A stretch of 64,000 nt of DNA from DASRFR01 sp035651455 (GTDB lineage: Bacteria > Acidobacteriota > Terriglobia > Terriglobales > Acidobacteriaceae): the NCBI GenBank assembly GCA_035651455.1, contig DASRFR010000025.1, positions 1-64,000 on the forward strand. Direction: 5' to 3'. Positions 44,980-53,711 of the stretch are shown in pieces. Numbering within the stretch: position 1 is the first letter of the stretch; each line of letters starts with the position of its first letter. Under the pieces are notes generated by a model. That model saw only the letters and a program-made list of their open reading frames with translations, had not been told where the DNA came from and made no database searches. The position numbers and the translations under genes are program-made.

Positions 44980-46041
44980 ATGCGTCGAAGCACTCGTTTG
45001 TCTATATTCTGCCTACCGTTGCTAACCGCTATGCTCTACGCCGACCAGGTGACCCTTGGAAATGGAGATCGACTCACGGGACAGATCGTAAAGTCGGACG
45101 GCAAAACGCTAACCCTCAAGACGGAGTCCGTCGGCACGGTGGACATCAAATGGGACGCCATCGCCAGTCTCAATTCGGACAAGCCGGTGTACGTAGAAAC
45201 GACTCCCAACAAGAAAACCTACACGGGTAATGTATCTACGAAAGACGATTCGCTGGTGGTCACGACGGAAAAGAATCAGACTCTCACGGTGCCGAAGTCC
45301 GAGGTCGCAGCGCTCCGCTCACCCGACGAACAGCGTGCGCATGAAATGGCGGAGCATCCGGGATTCATGCAAGGCTGGGCGGGAGGCGCGAACGTCAGCT
45401 TTGCGCTTACGGGCGGGAACAGCCAGACAGAAAACCTGGCACTGGGCTTCACCGCGGCACGAACGGGGCTGCGGGACAAACTGAGCCTTTACACCAATTC
45501 TGTTTACAGTCGAAATAACGCTTCCGGTGCCGTGCCCAGTGTAACTGCGAATACTGTGCAGGGAGGAATCCGCTACGATCACGACATCACCGATCGTGTA
45601 TTCGGCTTTGGCAGTGCAGACTTTATGGCCGATCAACTGCAAGGACTAAATTTGCGCTCCGTTCTGGGCGGCGGCCTTGGCTACCATGTAATCAAACGTG
45701 AAGCCACGACCTTCGATCTTCTGGCCGGCATCAACTACACCCGGGAAAACTACACCGCGTTTTCACGAAATTTCCCCGGGGCGACGCTGGGCGAAGAATT
45801 CATGCACAAGTTTGCCAAGGCGGGATCGACGGTCCTGAACGAAAAGTTCTATTTCTTTCCTGACCTGTCCAGTTCCGGGGAGTACCGGACAGAGTTCGAT
45901 TTCGGTACCGTCACCAAGCTAAACAAGTGGTTCGGGTGGCAGAACACATTTTCCGACATTTATGTCACCAATCCGCCGGCAGGCAAAAAGAAGAATGACA
46001 TCCTGTTCGCCACCGGCCTCAACCTGGCCTTCACACACTGA
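44980..46041 (+). CDS. DUF481 outer-membrane beta-barrel protein, 353 aa
   Basis: A signal peptide (IFCLPLLTAMLYAD) leads to a short SH3-like segment (VTLGNGDRLTGQIVKSDGKTLTLKTE, about residues 23-100). After it comes a C-terminal barrel of amphipathic strands (ANVSFALTGGNSQTENLALGF, NLRSVLGGGLGYHVIKREATTFDLLAG, DILFATGLNLAFTH). This matches DUF481, an outer-membrane family of unknown role. The C-terminus ends in His after FT, not the classic terminal Phe. It lies 25 bp after DUF4242 and 9 bp ahead of the DinB gene. Confidence 0.88.
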   Translation: MRRSTRLSIFCLPLLTAMLYADQVTLGNGDRLTGQIVKSDGKTLTLKTESVGTVDIKWDAIASLNSDKPVYVETTPNKKTYTGNVSTKDDSLVVTTEKNQTLTVPKSEVAALRSPDEQRAHEMAEHPGFMQGWAGGANVSFALTGGNSQTENLALGFTAARTGLRDKLSLYTNSVYSRNNASGAVPSVTANTVQGGIRYDHDITDRVFGFGSADFMADQLQGLNLRSVLGGGLGYHVIKREATTFDLLAGINYTRENYTAFSRNFPGATLGEEFMHKFAKAGSTVLNEKFYFFPDLSSSGEYRTEFDFGTVTKLNKWFGWQNTFSDIYVTNPPAGKKKNDILFATGLNLAFTH

Positions 46042-46050
46042 AGAGTTGTC

Positions 46051-46674
46051 ATGCGATACGAGTTCCTGGTTGAAACTTACGAAACAGAGAGAATCAAAGT
46101 CCTGAGCGTCTGGAGCGAGTTTCACGATATTGACATGGCGGTGCGTCCGCGGGGGGATGATCCTCGGGGGCGCAGTGTTCACGAGCAAATGGTGCACCAG
46201 TGCGTGAGCGAAGACCTATGGTTTCGCACCATGCTCGACATCGATGTAGGAGGTTCACCGCTGCCAACGCCAGAGACGCGGCTTGAGTTCATTCGCAGGT
46301 ATGCCGAACAGAGTGCGAAACGCGCGAGAGCGCTTCGAGAGAAAGGGGAAGCGTGGTGGGAGGAAGAAAGTAAATTTTTCGATGTAAAGCGTTCGCGTGC
46401 ATGGATTATCACCCGCCGCCTGAGCCACACATCGCATCACCGAGGCCAGCAGATGGCGATGCTCCGCATGCTTGGGCGCAATTTGCACAGCAACTACGGC
46501 CCCACTGCCGACACGGGCGGTCTGATGCAGGATCATGCCCCTACAATCTATGCTTATCCAGACGTGGAAACACTTTTGCGAGAGGAAGCCAAGGATGGGG
46601 TCAAGGCAACGTTGCCTCCGCCGACTGGACGACCTGTTACGGAAAGGCCCAATAAGGTGACGACTTCGCCTTGA
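46051..46674 (+). CDS. DinB-family protein, 207 aa
   Basis: The helix-bundle DinB motif is visible: His at HEQMVHQ and the pair HTSHHRGQQMAML near residue 125 fit the metal-binding triad of the family. RLSHTSHHRGQQ is the strongest part. DinB proteins include thiol-dependent hydrolases and S-transferases (bacillithiol or mycothiol users) in detoxification. A PIG-L deacetylase gene, one step of bacillithiol synthesis, lies 0.9 kb downstream, so a link is possible but not shown. Confidence 0.85.
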   Translation: MRYEFLVETYETERIKVLSVWSEFHDIDMAVRPRGDDPRGRSVHEQMVHQCVSEDLWFRTMLDIDVGGSPLPTPETRLEFIRRYAEQSAKRARALREKGEAWWEEESKFFDVKRSRAWIITRRLSHTSHHRGQQMAMLRMLGRNLHSNYGPTADTGGLMQDHAPTIYAYPDVETLLREEAKDGVKATLPPPTGRPVTERPNKVTTSP

Positions 46675-46779
46675 GCCGCAGCTTTCCGCAAAAACTCGCC
46701 CTCCGAGTTGTTCCCACTTGCGTTTCCACACTGATCTCGGCGAACATCCTCTAAGCCGATCACGTTCAACCCTGTCATC

Positions 46780-47535
46780 TTGCCTGGCAAACGAAAAACC
46801 GGTCGTGACAAGCAGTTATCTGCTTCAGCAGCCAAGTTGCGCCTGCTTAAGCGCCTGCTCTGTACCTCGAGATTCGAGAAGAAGGCATGGGACTTCGGGG
46901 CTCATATGGTCGCCGGCGTGGACGAGGTAGGGCGTGGCTCATTGTTCGGCCCGGTCGTGGCTGCGGCGGTCATTCTCGATCCCTCATACCGCATCCGCGG
47001 GCTCAGGGATTCCAAGCTGCTCTTGCCGGAGCGCCGCGAGATATTGGCCAGACGCATTCGCGAGCACTGCCTGGCCTGCGCTATCGCCGCAGTGGATGCC
47101 GCCCGCATCGATCAGATCAACATCTACCAGGCTTCGCGGGTGGCGATGAAAGAATGTGTCGCGATGCTCTCGCCTGCCGCCGACTACTTGCTGGTTGACG
47201 CGGTGCACATCGATTGCGAGCTCCCGCAGCTCGCGATCATCCATGGAGACGCGCGATCTGCTTCCATTGCTGCCGCCTCGATCATCGCCAAGGTGGAACG
47301 CGACCGGATGCTGCGGCTCTGGGATCCGGTGTTCCCGGTGTACGGACTGGCGTCGAATAAAGGCTACAGCACGCCGCATCACATCGCCGCTTTGCGAAAA
47401 TACGGCCCCTCTCCACTACATCGTCAGTCTTTCGCGCCAGTGTGGAACGCCCCCGTTCCCCAGGAAGTCCTCGGATTCATGCTCGACGAGAGCAAAGAGG
47501 AAATTGCCGAAGAACTGGCCAGCGAAGCCGTTTAG
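46780..47535 (+). CDS. rnhB: Ribonuclease HII
   Basis: Removes ribonucleotides and RNA primers from DNA. VAGVDEVGRGSLFGPVVAAAV holds the catalytic Asp-Glu pair (GVDEVGRG), LLVDAVHI the third acid and GDARSASIAAASIIAKVERD the next conserved block; SNKGYSTPHH and SPLHRQSF are also typical. The start is a TTG at 46780 without a clear ribosome-binding site; a nearer start such as the ATG at 46906 would lose 42 residues before the core, so the N-terminus is uncertain. Confidence 0.94.
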   Translation: MPGKRKTGRDKQLSASAAKLRLLKRLLCTSRFEKKAWDFGAHMVAGVDEVGRGSLFGPVVAAAVILDPSYRIRGLRDSKLLLPERREILARRIREHCLACAIAAVDAARIDQINIYQASRVAMKECVAMLSPAADYLLVDAVHIDCELPQLAIIHGDARSASIAAASIIAKVERDRMLRLWDPVFPVYGLASNKGYSTPHHIAALRKYGPSPLHRQSFAPVWNAPVPQEVLGFMLDESKEEIAEELASEAV

Positions 47536-47596
47536 CTCTCCCTGAGCGAACCAGTCAAGGCGAACTCCTCCACCGAGCGTCAGATAAAATCACAAT

Positions 47597-48352
47597 ATGC
47601 TGCGAATGATGGTCATCACCGCTCATCCCGACGATGAGGCCGGCGCTTTCGGCGGCTCTCTCCGCCTGTATCACGATCGGGGCGTGGAGACTTTCGTGGT
47701 CTGCCTCACTCCCGGACAGGCAGCGCGCAATCGCGGAGATGCGAAAAGCGATCATGAACTTGCGTCGACCCGCCGCAAGGAGTTTGCCGCTTCATGCGAA
47801 ATATTGAAGGTCACTCGTGGCAGGGTGCTCGACTATCCGGACGGGCAGCTTTACCGGCAAGAGCTTTACGGCGTGGTGCGCGAGTTAACGAGGTGCATTC
47901 GCGAACTTCGCCCGCACGTGGTGCTGACGTTCGGGGCCGAGGGCGCAGTGACGGCACATGCCGATCATGCCATGGTGTCAGTGTACGCGACGTTGGCATT
48001 TCACTGGGCGGCACACAACAACCGCTATCCCGACCATTTCACCGGCGGCTTGCAACCACACCGCGCGCAAAAGCTCTATTATGCGAGCGCGGGTTTCACC
48101 CTTCCCGATCGGCAACCGGTTTCTCTCGCGCCGTATAGCGCGACTATCGATATCGGGTCGTATCTGGAGACCAAGATTCAGGCGTTTCGATCGCATACGA
48201 CGCAGGCTCCGCTTTTCAGCCTGTTCGAGGATCGCATCGCGCGCGGGGCCCGCAAAGAACTGTTTCATCTCGCGGCAACGGCTCGTCCCGGGCCCATCGC
48301 GCAGGAGAACGATCTTTTCGCCGGCGTGGAAGACGGCGAGTCTAAGAAATGA
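47597..48352 (+). CDS. PIG-L/LmbE-type deacetylase, 251 aa
   Basis: MVITAHPDDEAGAFGG holds the zinc motif AHPDDE at residues 9-14, and HADHAMVS the second His pair. The family removes acetyl groups from N-acetylglucosamine derivatives. In a genome of this type candidates are BshB (bacillithiol) or polysaccharide deacetylation. The DinB protein nearby weakly favours the thiol pathway, but no glycosyltransferase or BshC is here. The end of the gene stands 15 bp before the convergent M61 gene. Confidence 0.9.
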   Translation: MLRMMVITAHPDDEAGAFGGSLRLYHDRGVETFVVCLTPGQAARNRGDAKSDHELASTRRKEFAASCEILKVTRGRVLDYPDGQLYRQELYGVVRELTRCIRELRPHVVLTFGAEGAVTAHADHAMVSVYATLAFHWAAHNNRYPDHFTGGLQPHRAQKLYYASAGFTLPDRQPVSLAPYSATIDIGSYLETKIQAFRSHTTQAPLFSLFEDRIARGARKELFHLAATARPGPIAQENDLFAGVEDGESKK

Positions 48353-48366
48353 GCCGAAATCGACCG

Positions 48367-50241
48367 TCAGCGCGGACGGATGATGTCTTCCAGAAGGTCC
48401 GGCGATTGGTTACGCACGAGGTGGGGGTATTTCTCGCCTTCGTGATAATCAATTTTGTAGGTCTTGAAGTAATCTGAGTTCTCCACCAGCAGTTCCAGAG
48501 GGCCGGAGGAATTTTTCCCGGCGCGCAGAGCTTCGCGCAGAACTTCTCCCGTGAATCGGCGGCCATTGATGGCGAGCAGGCGCATTCCCGGTCCAATTGC
48601 TGCTTTCGCTGCCAGCATGCCTTCGACAGTGTCGATGACCTCGCCATCTTCCCCGAGCAACAGGCCGAGCGAGTATTGCGCATTTACCCGCTTGTCATCC
48701 GCTTCTCTAGCGCGCAGCAACTCCGATGGGCTCTCGTCATAAGCCAACTTCCAGCCGCTGAGTTCGAGTCCCTGCACTGGCGCCCCCGGTCCGTGATTAG
48801 TCAAGCGATCCGTCCAGAAACCGCGCCAATCATAGGGCACGACCTGGTTCAGCGCATTCACCACGTCATCGAAGGTGTAAGTCTTAAGCATGGGAGGGCC
48901 GCTCTGGCCGCCGTGAAACAGCTTGCAGAAGTCGTCGATCGACTTCTTTCCCTGCGATTGCTGGCGAATGATAACGTCGACCCAGAGCCAATTGAGGACG
49001 TCCTCGTCGTAATAATCGAGATCGCGACGCCAGGTTTCCCATGCGTGGGGCGCGCCCTGCATGGCCGGCACACCATCAGCCGTGTCTTGCAGGTTACGCC
49101 AGGAGCGCCCCGTGGTCATTTCCAGATCCGCCGCGAGCAGCGCAATGGAATCACGAAACTGATCTGCATTGCGCAGCCCGCTGCGACCACTGAGAACGTC
49201 GCCCAAATATGACGTCAGCCCCTCGTACACCCAAAGCAAATCGTCCTGCATGGGTTTCTGGTAATCCGGCGTGGAAAGGTCTGCTGGGCGCCGATACTTC
49301 CCATTCCACGAGTGCACGTACTCATGGGGCAGAAGGCCGGCGGCAATCAGACGCTCAGTATCATTGACCAGGGCATGTTCGCCGACACGGCTGTCATCCG
49401 ATTCATGATGCTCAAGACCAAAGTGGGCCACGTGATCGCTTAGACTGTAGAGAAAGTGGTAATCGCGGTAGTGATGCGCGCCAAAAAGCTTCTGTGCCTG
49501 CTCGACGAGCTGCTTGTACTGCTGCCACACGTAATCAGGAGCCTCCAGAGCGGCAGGGCTGTCGGCCGCTATGTCCATTTCCGTACGAGGATTTTCCGCC
49601 AGCGGGACCACGCGTAGATATTCACCGGCAATCACCGGGGAGTCGACCAGCATGGTTAAGGACACGGGAGAGAACTTGATTTCGCCACCCGACTCCTTGC
49701 CTTCGAGAGATGTCCCGTATTTCCATCCTGCCGGCAAACGCAAGCTGGCCTCATATTTCAAGCTGTCGGAGGTAAACCCTGCTGGATATAGCAGGACCGT
49801 GTTCCAGCTAACAACGGTCATCTTGGCTGTTGCGGATGCGCCTCCGGTGTAGATTCCCTCTCCCGCCTTGTCCGACAGCGACACATAATCCAAGGATGCT
49901 TGCACGCTACTCACGCCTGCGGGGACATCGATGTGAAACGTCCAGGCATCCAGCAGGTCGCGACGCCACTTCAATTCCTGCCCGTTCGCGCGGAAGTGCA
50001 GTCCCGTGAGCTCCTGGATCGGACCCGTGGGACCGTGTTCGCCGGGAATCCATTTGGGGTAGTAGAGGGTCAGCGCTCCCGGATTGGCGGGAATGGTCAT
50101 TTCGGCATGAAGAATTCTGCGGGTAATATCAGTCGCATCCACTTTGATGGCGATAAGAGGCGGCTGCTTCTGGGCAAGGCCGGAAATGGATGCGAGAGTA
50201 GCGCAAACAAAGAGAAGAAAACGGAAAACGGGCTTTTTCAT
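48367..50241 (-). CDS. Secreted M61 glycyl aminopeptidase-family protein with C-terminal PDZ, 624 aa
   Basis: AGGAG stands before ATG at 50241 and the N-terminus is a signal peptide (FRFLLFVCATLASISGLAQ). The N-terminal beta domain carries LTLYYPKWIPGEHGPTGPIQELTG, a signature of M61. The catalytic zinc site is HEYVH at residues 306-310, followed by SWNGKYRRP. The C-terminal region (about 520-580) resembles a PDZ domain (YSLGLLLGEDGEVI...GMRLLAINGRRF). It probably removes N-terminal glycine or alanine from peptides outside the cytoplasm. The frame could start at 50289 but without a site. Confidence 0.93.
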   Translation of the reverse strand: MKKPVFRFLLFVCATLASISGLAQKQPPLIAIKVDATDITRRILHAEMTIPANPGALTLYYPKWIPGEHGPTGPIQELTGLHFRANGQELKWRRDLLDAWTFHIDVPAGVSSVQASLDYVSLSDKAGEGIYTGGASATAKMTVVSWNTVLLYPAGFTSDSLKYEASLRLPAGWKYGTSLEGKESGGEIKFSPVSLTMLVDSPVIAGEYLRVVPLAENPRTEMDIAADSPAALEAPDYVWQQYKQLVEQAQKLFGAHHYRDYHFLYSLSDHVAHFGLEHHESDDSRVGEHALVNDTERLIAAGLLPHEYVHSWNGKYRRPADLSTPDYQKPMQDDLLWVYEGLTSYLGDVLSGRSGLRNADQFRDSIALLAADLEMTTGRSWRNLQDTADGVPAMQGAPHAWETWRRDLDYYDEDVLNWLWVDVIIRQQSQGKKSIDDFCKLFHGGQSGPPMLKTYTFDDVVNALNQVVPYDWRGFWTDRLTNHGPGAPVQGLELSGWKLAYDESPSELLRAREADDKRVNAQYSLGLLLGEDGEVIDTVEGMLAAKAAIGPGMRLLAINGRRFTGEVLREALRAGKNSSGPLELLVENSDYFKTYKIDYHEGEKYPHLVRNQSPDLLEDIIRPR

Positions 50242-50402
50242 TACACTCCTTGGCCGAACAAGCGGAACGAATGCTATCAAAGCACACAATCAAGCTGTAC
50301 CCGCTCGCAAGCAAACTTGTAACTATAGCAGGAGGAGAAAGCAGCCTGTAAGCTTCAGGGCATGACCGTGCAGTGCTTTGCTATGATTCCGACGTGTCCG
50401 CC

Positions 50403-51095
50403 ATGCAGCGCGGAAAATTCATCACCTTCGAGGGATTGGACGGCAGCGGCAAGAGCACCCAGTTGGAGAAGCTCGCGAAAGTGCTTCGCCGCAACGGCAT
50501 GTCGGTCGTAGTGACACGAGAGCCCGGCGGCACCACCACTGGCGAACAGATTCGCAAGCTGTTGCTCGACACTTCCACATCTGGCCTTTCATCCCTGGCG
50601 GAGCTAGCGCTTATGTTCGCATCGCGCGCGCAGCACATCCAGGAAGTGATCGAGCCGGGACTGGCGCAGGGCAAGATTGTGCTTTGCGACCGCTTCACCG
50701 ATTCAACCGAAGCTTACCAGGGCGGGGGGCGGAAGCTGGGTAGCGCGCCTGTGCTGGCCTTGCATCGCGTGCTTTGCGGAGACCTGCAGCCGGAACTCAC
50801 CATCCTGATGGACTCCGACGTGGCAGAAAGTGTGGCGCGGGCGCGGCGTCGCAATGCGGCTGAGACTTCTCGCCGCGGAAGAAATCCGCAGCAGCGCGCG
50901 CAGGGCAACGAGAATCGTTTCGAGCAGGAGAATCGAACTTTCTTCATGCGGGTCCAAAACGCCTACCATGCCATCGCGGCGCGCGAGCCGCAGCGGGTAG
51001 CCGTTGTGGATGCCCGAGGCACTCCCGCCAAGACTCACGCTCGCATTGTGGAAGTGGTACGCAAAAGATTGAGGCTTGGCGTGAGCAAGTCTTGA
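50403..51095 (+). CDS. tmk: Thymidylate kinase
   Basis: Makes dTDP from dTMP. FEGLDGSGKST (P-loop, residues of about 8-18), TREPGGTT (substrate/LID region), DRFTDSTEAYQGGGR and the C-terminal VVDARGT pattern fit the family. Length is 230 residues. ATG at 50403 is preferred; GTG two codons upstream is possible. holB follows 117 bp later on the same strand, a common pairing. Confidence 0.96.
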   Translation: MQRGKFITFEGLDGSGKSTQLEKLAKVLRRNGMSVVVTREPGGTTTGEQIRKLLLDTSTSGLSSLAELALMFASRAQHIQEVIEPGLAQGKIVLCDRFTDSTEAYQGGGRKLGSAPVLALHRVLCGDLQPELTILMDSDVAESVARARRRNAAETSRRGRNPQQRAQGNENRFEQENRTFFMRVQNAYHAIAAREPQRVAVVDARGTPAKTHARIVEVVRKRLRLGVSKS

Positions 51096-51212
51096 GCTTC
51101 CCCGAAGCCTGACCCGGTCTGCCATTACAATGAATACAGCGCTCTAACCCAGGAAAGTTCGTTGTGTGACGAGCACCGGCAATGTTCGGAGTTGAACGTT
51201 TTACGCTTGCCT

Positions 51213-52313
51213 ATGGGCTTCGCTGATTTTCAAGGAAACCACGAAACCGTCCACTGCCTGCGCGACATGCTGGCGCGCAAACGCCTGCCACAAGCGGTGA
51301 TTCTCGCGGGACCTCGAGGCACGGGGAAATACACCCTGGCGCTTATGCTGGCGCAGGCGCTGAACTGCCTCGAGCCCACCACCTCGGACGGACTTCCCGA
51401 CTTTTGTGGTCGATGCGCGAATTGCCGCCGGATCGGCAATGCAGCCGATCTGGAAGCGCGCTGCGCGGAAGCAGTGGAAACACGAGAACACATGCGGGAA
51501 GCGGACAAGAAGGAAACTCGTATCTTCGTCCAGACGCATCCCGACGTGCTGATCATCCCTCCCGACCCGCCGCAGATGATGATTAAGGTCGACCAGGTGC
51601 GGCGGGTGATCGAAACCGTGTATTACCGGCCTGGTGAGGCGAGGGAACGGGTTTATATCTTCACGGATTCAGCTTTCATGAAGGAAGCTGCGAATTCACT
51701 GCTCAAAGTCCTGGAAGAGCCGCCTGAGTTTGCAACAATTTTCCTGATCACTGAGAACCCCGGCGAGTTGCTTCCCACGATTCGCTCGCGCTCTATGACG
51801 TTTTGCCTGGCTGCGCTCGACCGGTCCGGGATTGAGGCTGACCTCGCAAAACACCGGCCCGAGTGGAGCGCCAAACAGCGGGCGCTGGTGGCTTGCTTAT
51901 CGGAGGGCGCCGTGGGACGTGCTCGGGGTTTCGATCTCTCTAGCTACACGGCAGCACGCGCCGACGGGCTTACTATCCTCCACGCCGCATTGCGAGGCCA
52001 GGATCACAGCGAGTTGTTCAAGGTGACGGAATCGTATCGTGCGGGCGCTGAGGGCCGCGACAAGACCGAAGCTCTGCTTCGCACTTCATATTCACTCCTT
52101 CAGGACCTCATGTTCCTGAGCAATGGCACTCCCGAATTGATACGAAACACCGATATAGAGCCGGAGCTGAAGCGCTTGGCTGAATCGGTCAATTCCGAGT
52201 GGATTTCGCGAGCAGCCGAAGGACTCGCGGAAGTGGAGCGTGGCATGCGGCGCAATCTTCTGCGCTCGCTCTCATTAGACGCGCTTGCCGCCGCGCTCGA
52301 GCAGAACAATTAG
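51213..52313 (+). CDS. holB: DNA polymerase III delta' subunit
   Basis: Clamp-loader subunit. The start at 51213 gives GFADFQGNHETVHCLRDML, the expected opening, and the frame from 51162 lacks a good start codon. GPRGTGKYT (P-loop) near residue 33 is followed by a zinc module (CGRCANC). VDQVRRVIETVYYRP, YIFTDSAFMKEAANSLLKVLEEPPE (Walker B-like region) and TIRSRS (the arginine-finger box) are typical. The C-terminal collar region is less conserved, as is normal. Confidence 0.94.
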   Translation: MGFADFQGNHETVHCLRDMLARKRLPQAVILAGPRGTGKYTLALMLAQALNCLEPTTSDGLPDFCGRCANCRRIGNAADLEARCAEAVETREHMREADKKETRIFVQTHPDVLIIPPDPPQMMIKVDQVRRVIETVYYRPGEARERVYIFTDSAFMKEAANSLLKVLEEPPEFATIFLITENPGELLPTIRSRSMTFCLAALDRSGIEADLAKHRPEWSAKQRALVACLSEGAVGRARGFDLSSYTAARADGLTILHAALRGQDHSELFKVTESYRAGAEGRDKTEALLRTSYSLLQDLMFLSNGTPELIRNTDIEPELKRLAESVNSEWISRAAEGLAEVERGMRRNLLRSLSLDALAAALEQNN

Positions 52314-52481
52314 GGCGCGGTGGTCAATCTCATCATCCCGTGCTTGAGTCGCCGCGCACCTAACAGCGCAACTCTACCTTGGGGTAACCGCGACTTAGTA
52401 TGCAGAAACCTGCAGTTTCGCATCGGTCTTCTCTCTATCGAAATGAGAAGAACGAAATTATCTAACTTTACCTATGAAGCA

Positions 52482-52510
52482 TTGTCAGGTACACAACCCT
52501 GTGGTACGGT
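52482..52510 (+). promoter_or_regulatory. Weak candidate promoter for hfq
   Basis: TTGTCA (52482-52487; five of six consensus), a 17-bp spacer and TACGGT (52505-52510; three of six). It lies 90 bp before the hfq start, in a 286-bp gap after holB. Confidence 0.3.
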
Positions 52511-52599
52511 ATTGGAAAGTTCACACCTCTGTAACCACACGCACAGAAGATTAGTGTTGTGGCATTTCGCGCCACGAAGTGCGCACAGGCGGTGCCGTT

Positions 52600-53031
52600 A
52601 TGAAAGACACGATCGATTCCATGCCAGCCGAAAGACCGATCGAGCAAGAAGGCTTCGCAAACCGCAAACTGATCCGTCCCGCGCTCACTCGCAACGGTGA
52701 CCACAATCATACGAATCACGTTAATCACGTGAACCACGGACAGGCGCCCATGGAACGCCGCGAACGCCCGGAACGATCCGGTGGACCGGGTGGCAAGAAG
52801 ACGCCGCCAGCGGAAAATACCAATGCTGAAAATTTCTATTACCAGAAGCAGATGCAGACGAGGACGCAAATGGTCGTAGTGCTGCGCGACGGTGAAGAAA
52901 TCCACGGCATCATCGAATGGTACGACCGGAACTGCATCAAGTTGAACCGCAACGGCCAGCCCAACCTCATGGTCTACAAGCCATCCATCAAGTACATGTA
53001 CAAGGAAGGCGAGGCGAACGGCAAGAAGTGA
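52600..53031 (+). CDS. hfq: Hfq-like RNA chaperone with a long N-terminal extension, 143 aa
   Basis: Residues of about 78-143 match the Hfq Sm fold: FYYQKQMQTRTQMVVVLRDGEEIHGIIEWYDRNCIKLN is the Sm1-like part and YKPSIKYMYKEGE the Sm2-like end, replacing the enterobacterial YKHAIST. Ahead of it is an 80-residue extension of low complexity, with His/Asn-rich NGDHNHTNHVNHVNHG and Arg-rich MERRERPERSGGPGGKK. The extension is probably disordered and could bind RNA or metal ions. Ordinary Hfq proteins have no such extension. ATG at 52600 has a weak AGGCGG site; a GTG-type start nearby is not excluded. Confidence 0.85.
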   Translation: MKDTIDSMPAERPIEQEGFANRKLIRPALTRNGDHNHTNHVNHVNHGQAPMERRERPERSGGPGGKKTPPAENTNAENFYYQKQMQTRTQMVVVLRDGEEIHGIIEWYDRNCIKLNRNGQPNLMVYKPSIKYMYKEGEANGKK

Positions 53032-53179
53032 TAGAAGTCGGAGTCGTGACTTCCGCCTAAGTGCTCGCTGCTGGAACGTGCAGGCCGGCGTGGATTCGAT
53101 CCCCAAATTCTTTCTCAGGACTCCGCTCGCGTGCGTGCTAGTGTCTCGTCCCGCGACCGCGGGATCAATTCTTGGAGTT

Positions 53180-53677
53180 TCAACCAGCCCGGAAGTCGCG
53201 CACATCCTCCTCGGGATTGAAGAGGGGAATCTCGGCGGATTGGACGGACTCTGCGAGTCTGCGATTCATCGCTTCGAAATCGGCTTTTACCCACCCGACC
53301 GTGGAAAGTTCAATCTCGCCATCTTTGCCGATCCAGAAAATTGACGGAACGTTGGTCAGCCCATACGCATTCGAGACTGGATAACTCTGGATATCGTCGA
53401 GCAGGATGGGGAAAGTGATGCCGAACTCGCGGATAAAAGAAGCAGTTTGTTTACGATCGTTCTGCGAAATTCCTATCACGGTGACAGGCTTATTTTCATA
53501 AGCCTCGTAAAGACGCTGCAGAAAAGGAAACGCGTACTGACATGTGGGACAAGACACCTTGAAGAACGCAACGATTACCGGCCCTCGCTGAAGACCTTCC
53601 TGTAACGAAAACTTCTGTCCGTCCAAGCCTGTCAGGATGAAATCTGGAGCCAAGGTCCCTGCGGCTAATGCCGGCAT
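53180..53677 (-). CDS. TlpA/peroxiredoxin-like thioredoxin-fold protein, 165 aa
   Basis: The N-terminal APDFILTGLDGQKFSLQEGLQRGPVIVAFFKVSCPTC has the redox pair Cys-Pro-Thr-Cys at residues of about 43-46. The strand VTVIGISQNDRKQTASFIREFGITFPILLDD and NVPSIFWIGKDGEI fit the TlpA/AhpC-TSA fold. There is no signal peptide, so it probably acts in the cytoplasm. It lies 34 bp downstream of mutY on the same strand. Confidence 0.9.
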   Translation of the reverse strand: MPALAAGTLAPDFILTGLDGQKFSLQEGLQRGPVIVAFFKVSCPTCQYAFPFLQRLYEAYENKPVTVIGISQNDRKQTASFIREFGITFPILLDDIQSYPVSNAYGLTNVPSIFWIGKDGEIELSTVGWVKADFEAMNRRLAESVQSAEIPLFNPEEDVRDFRAG

Positions 53678-53711
53678 TGTTTCTCCTCCGAAGCGGTTTT
53701 GTCGAACAGTT

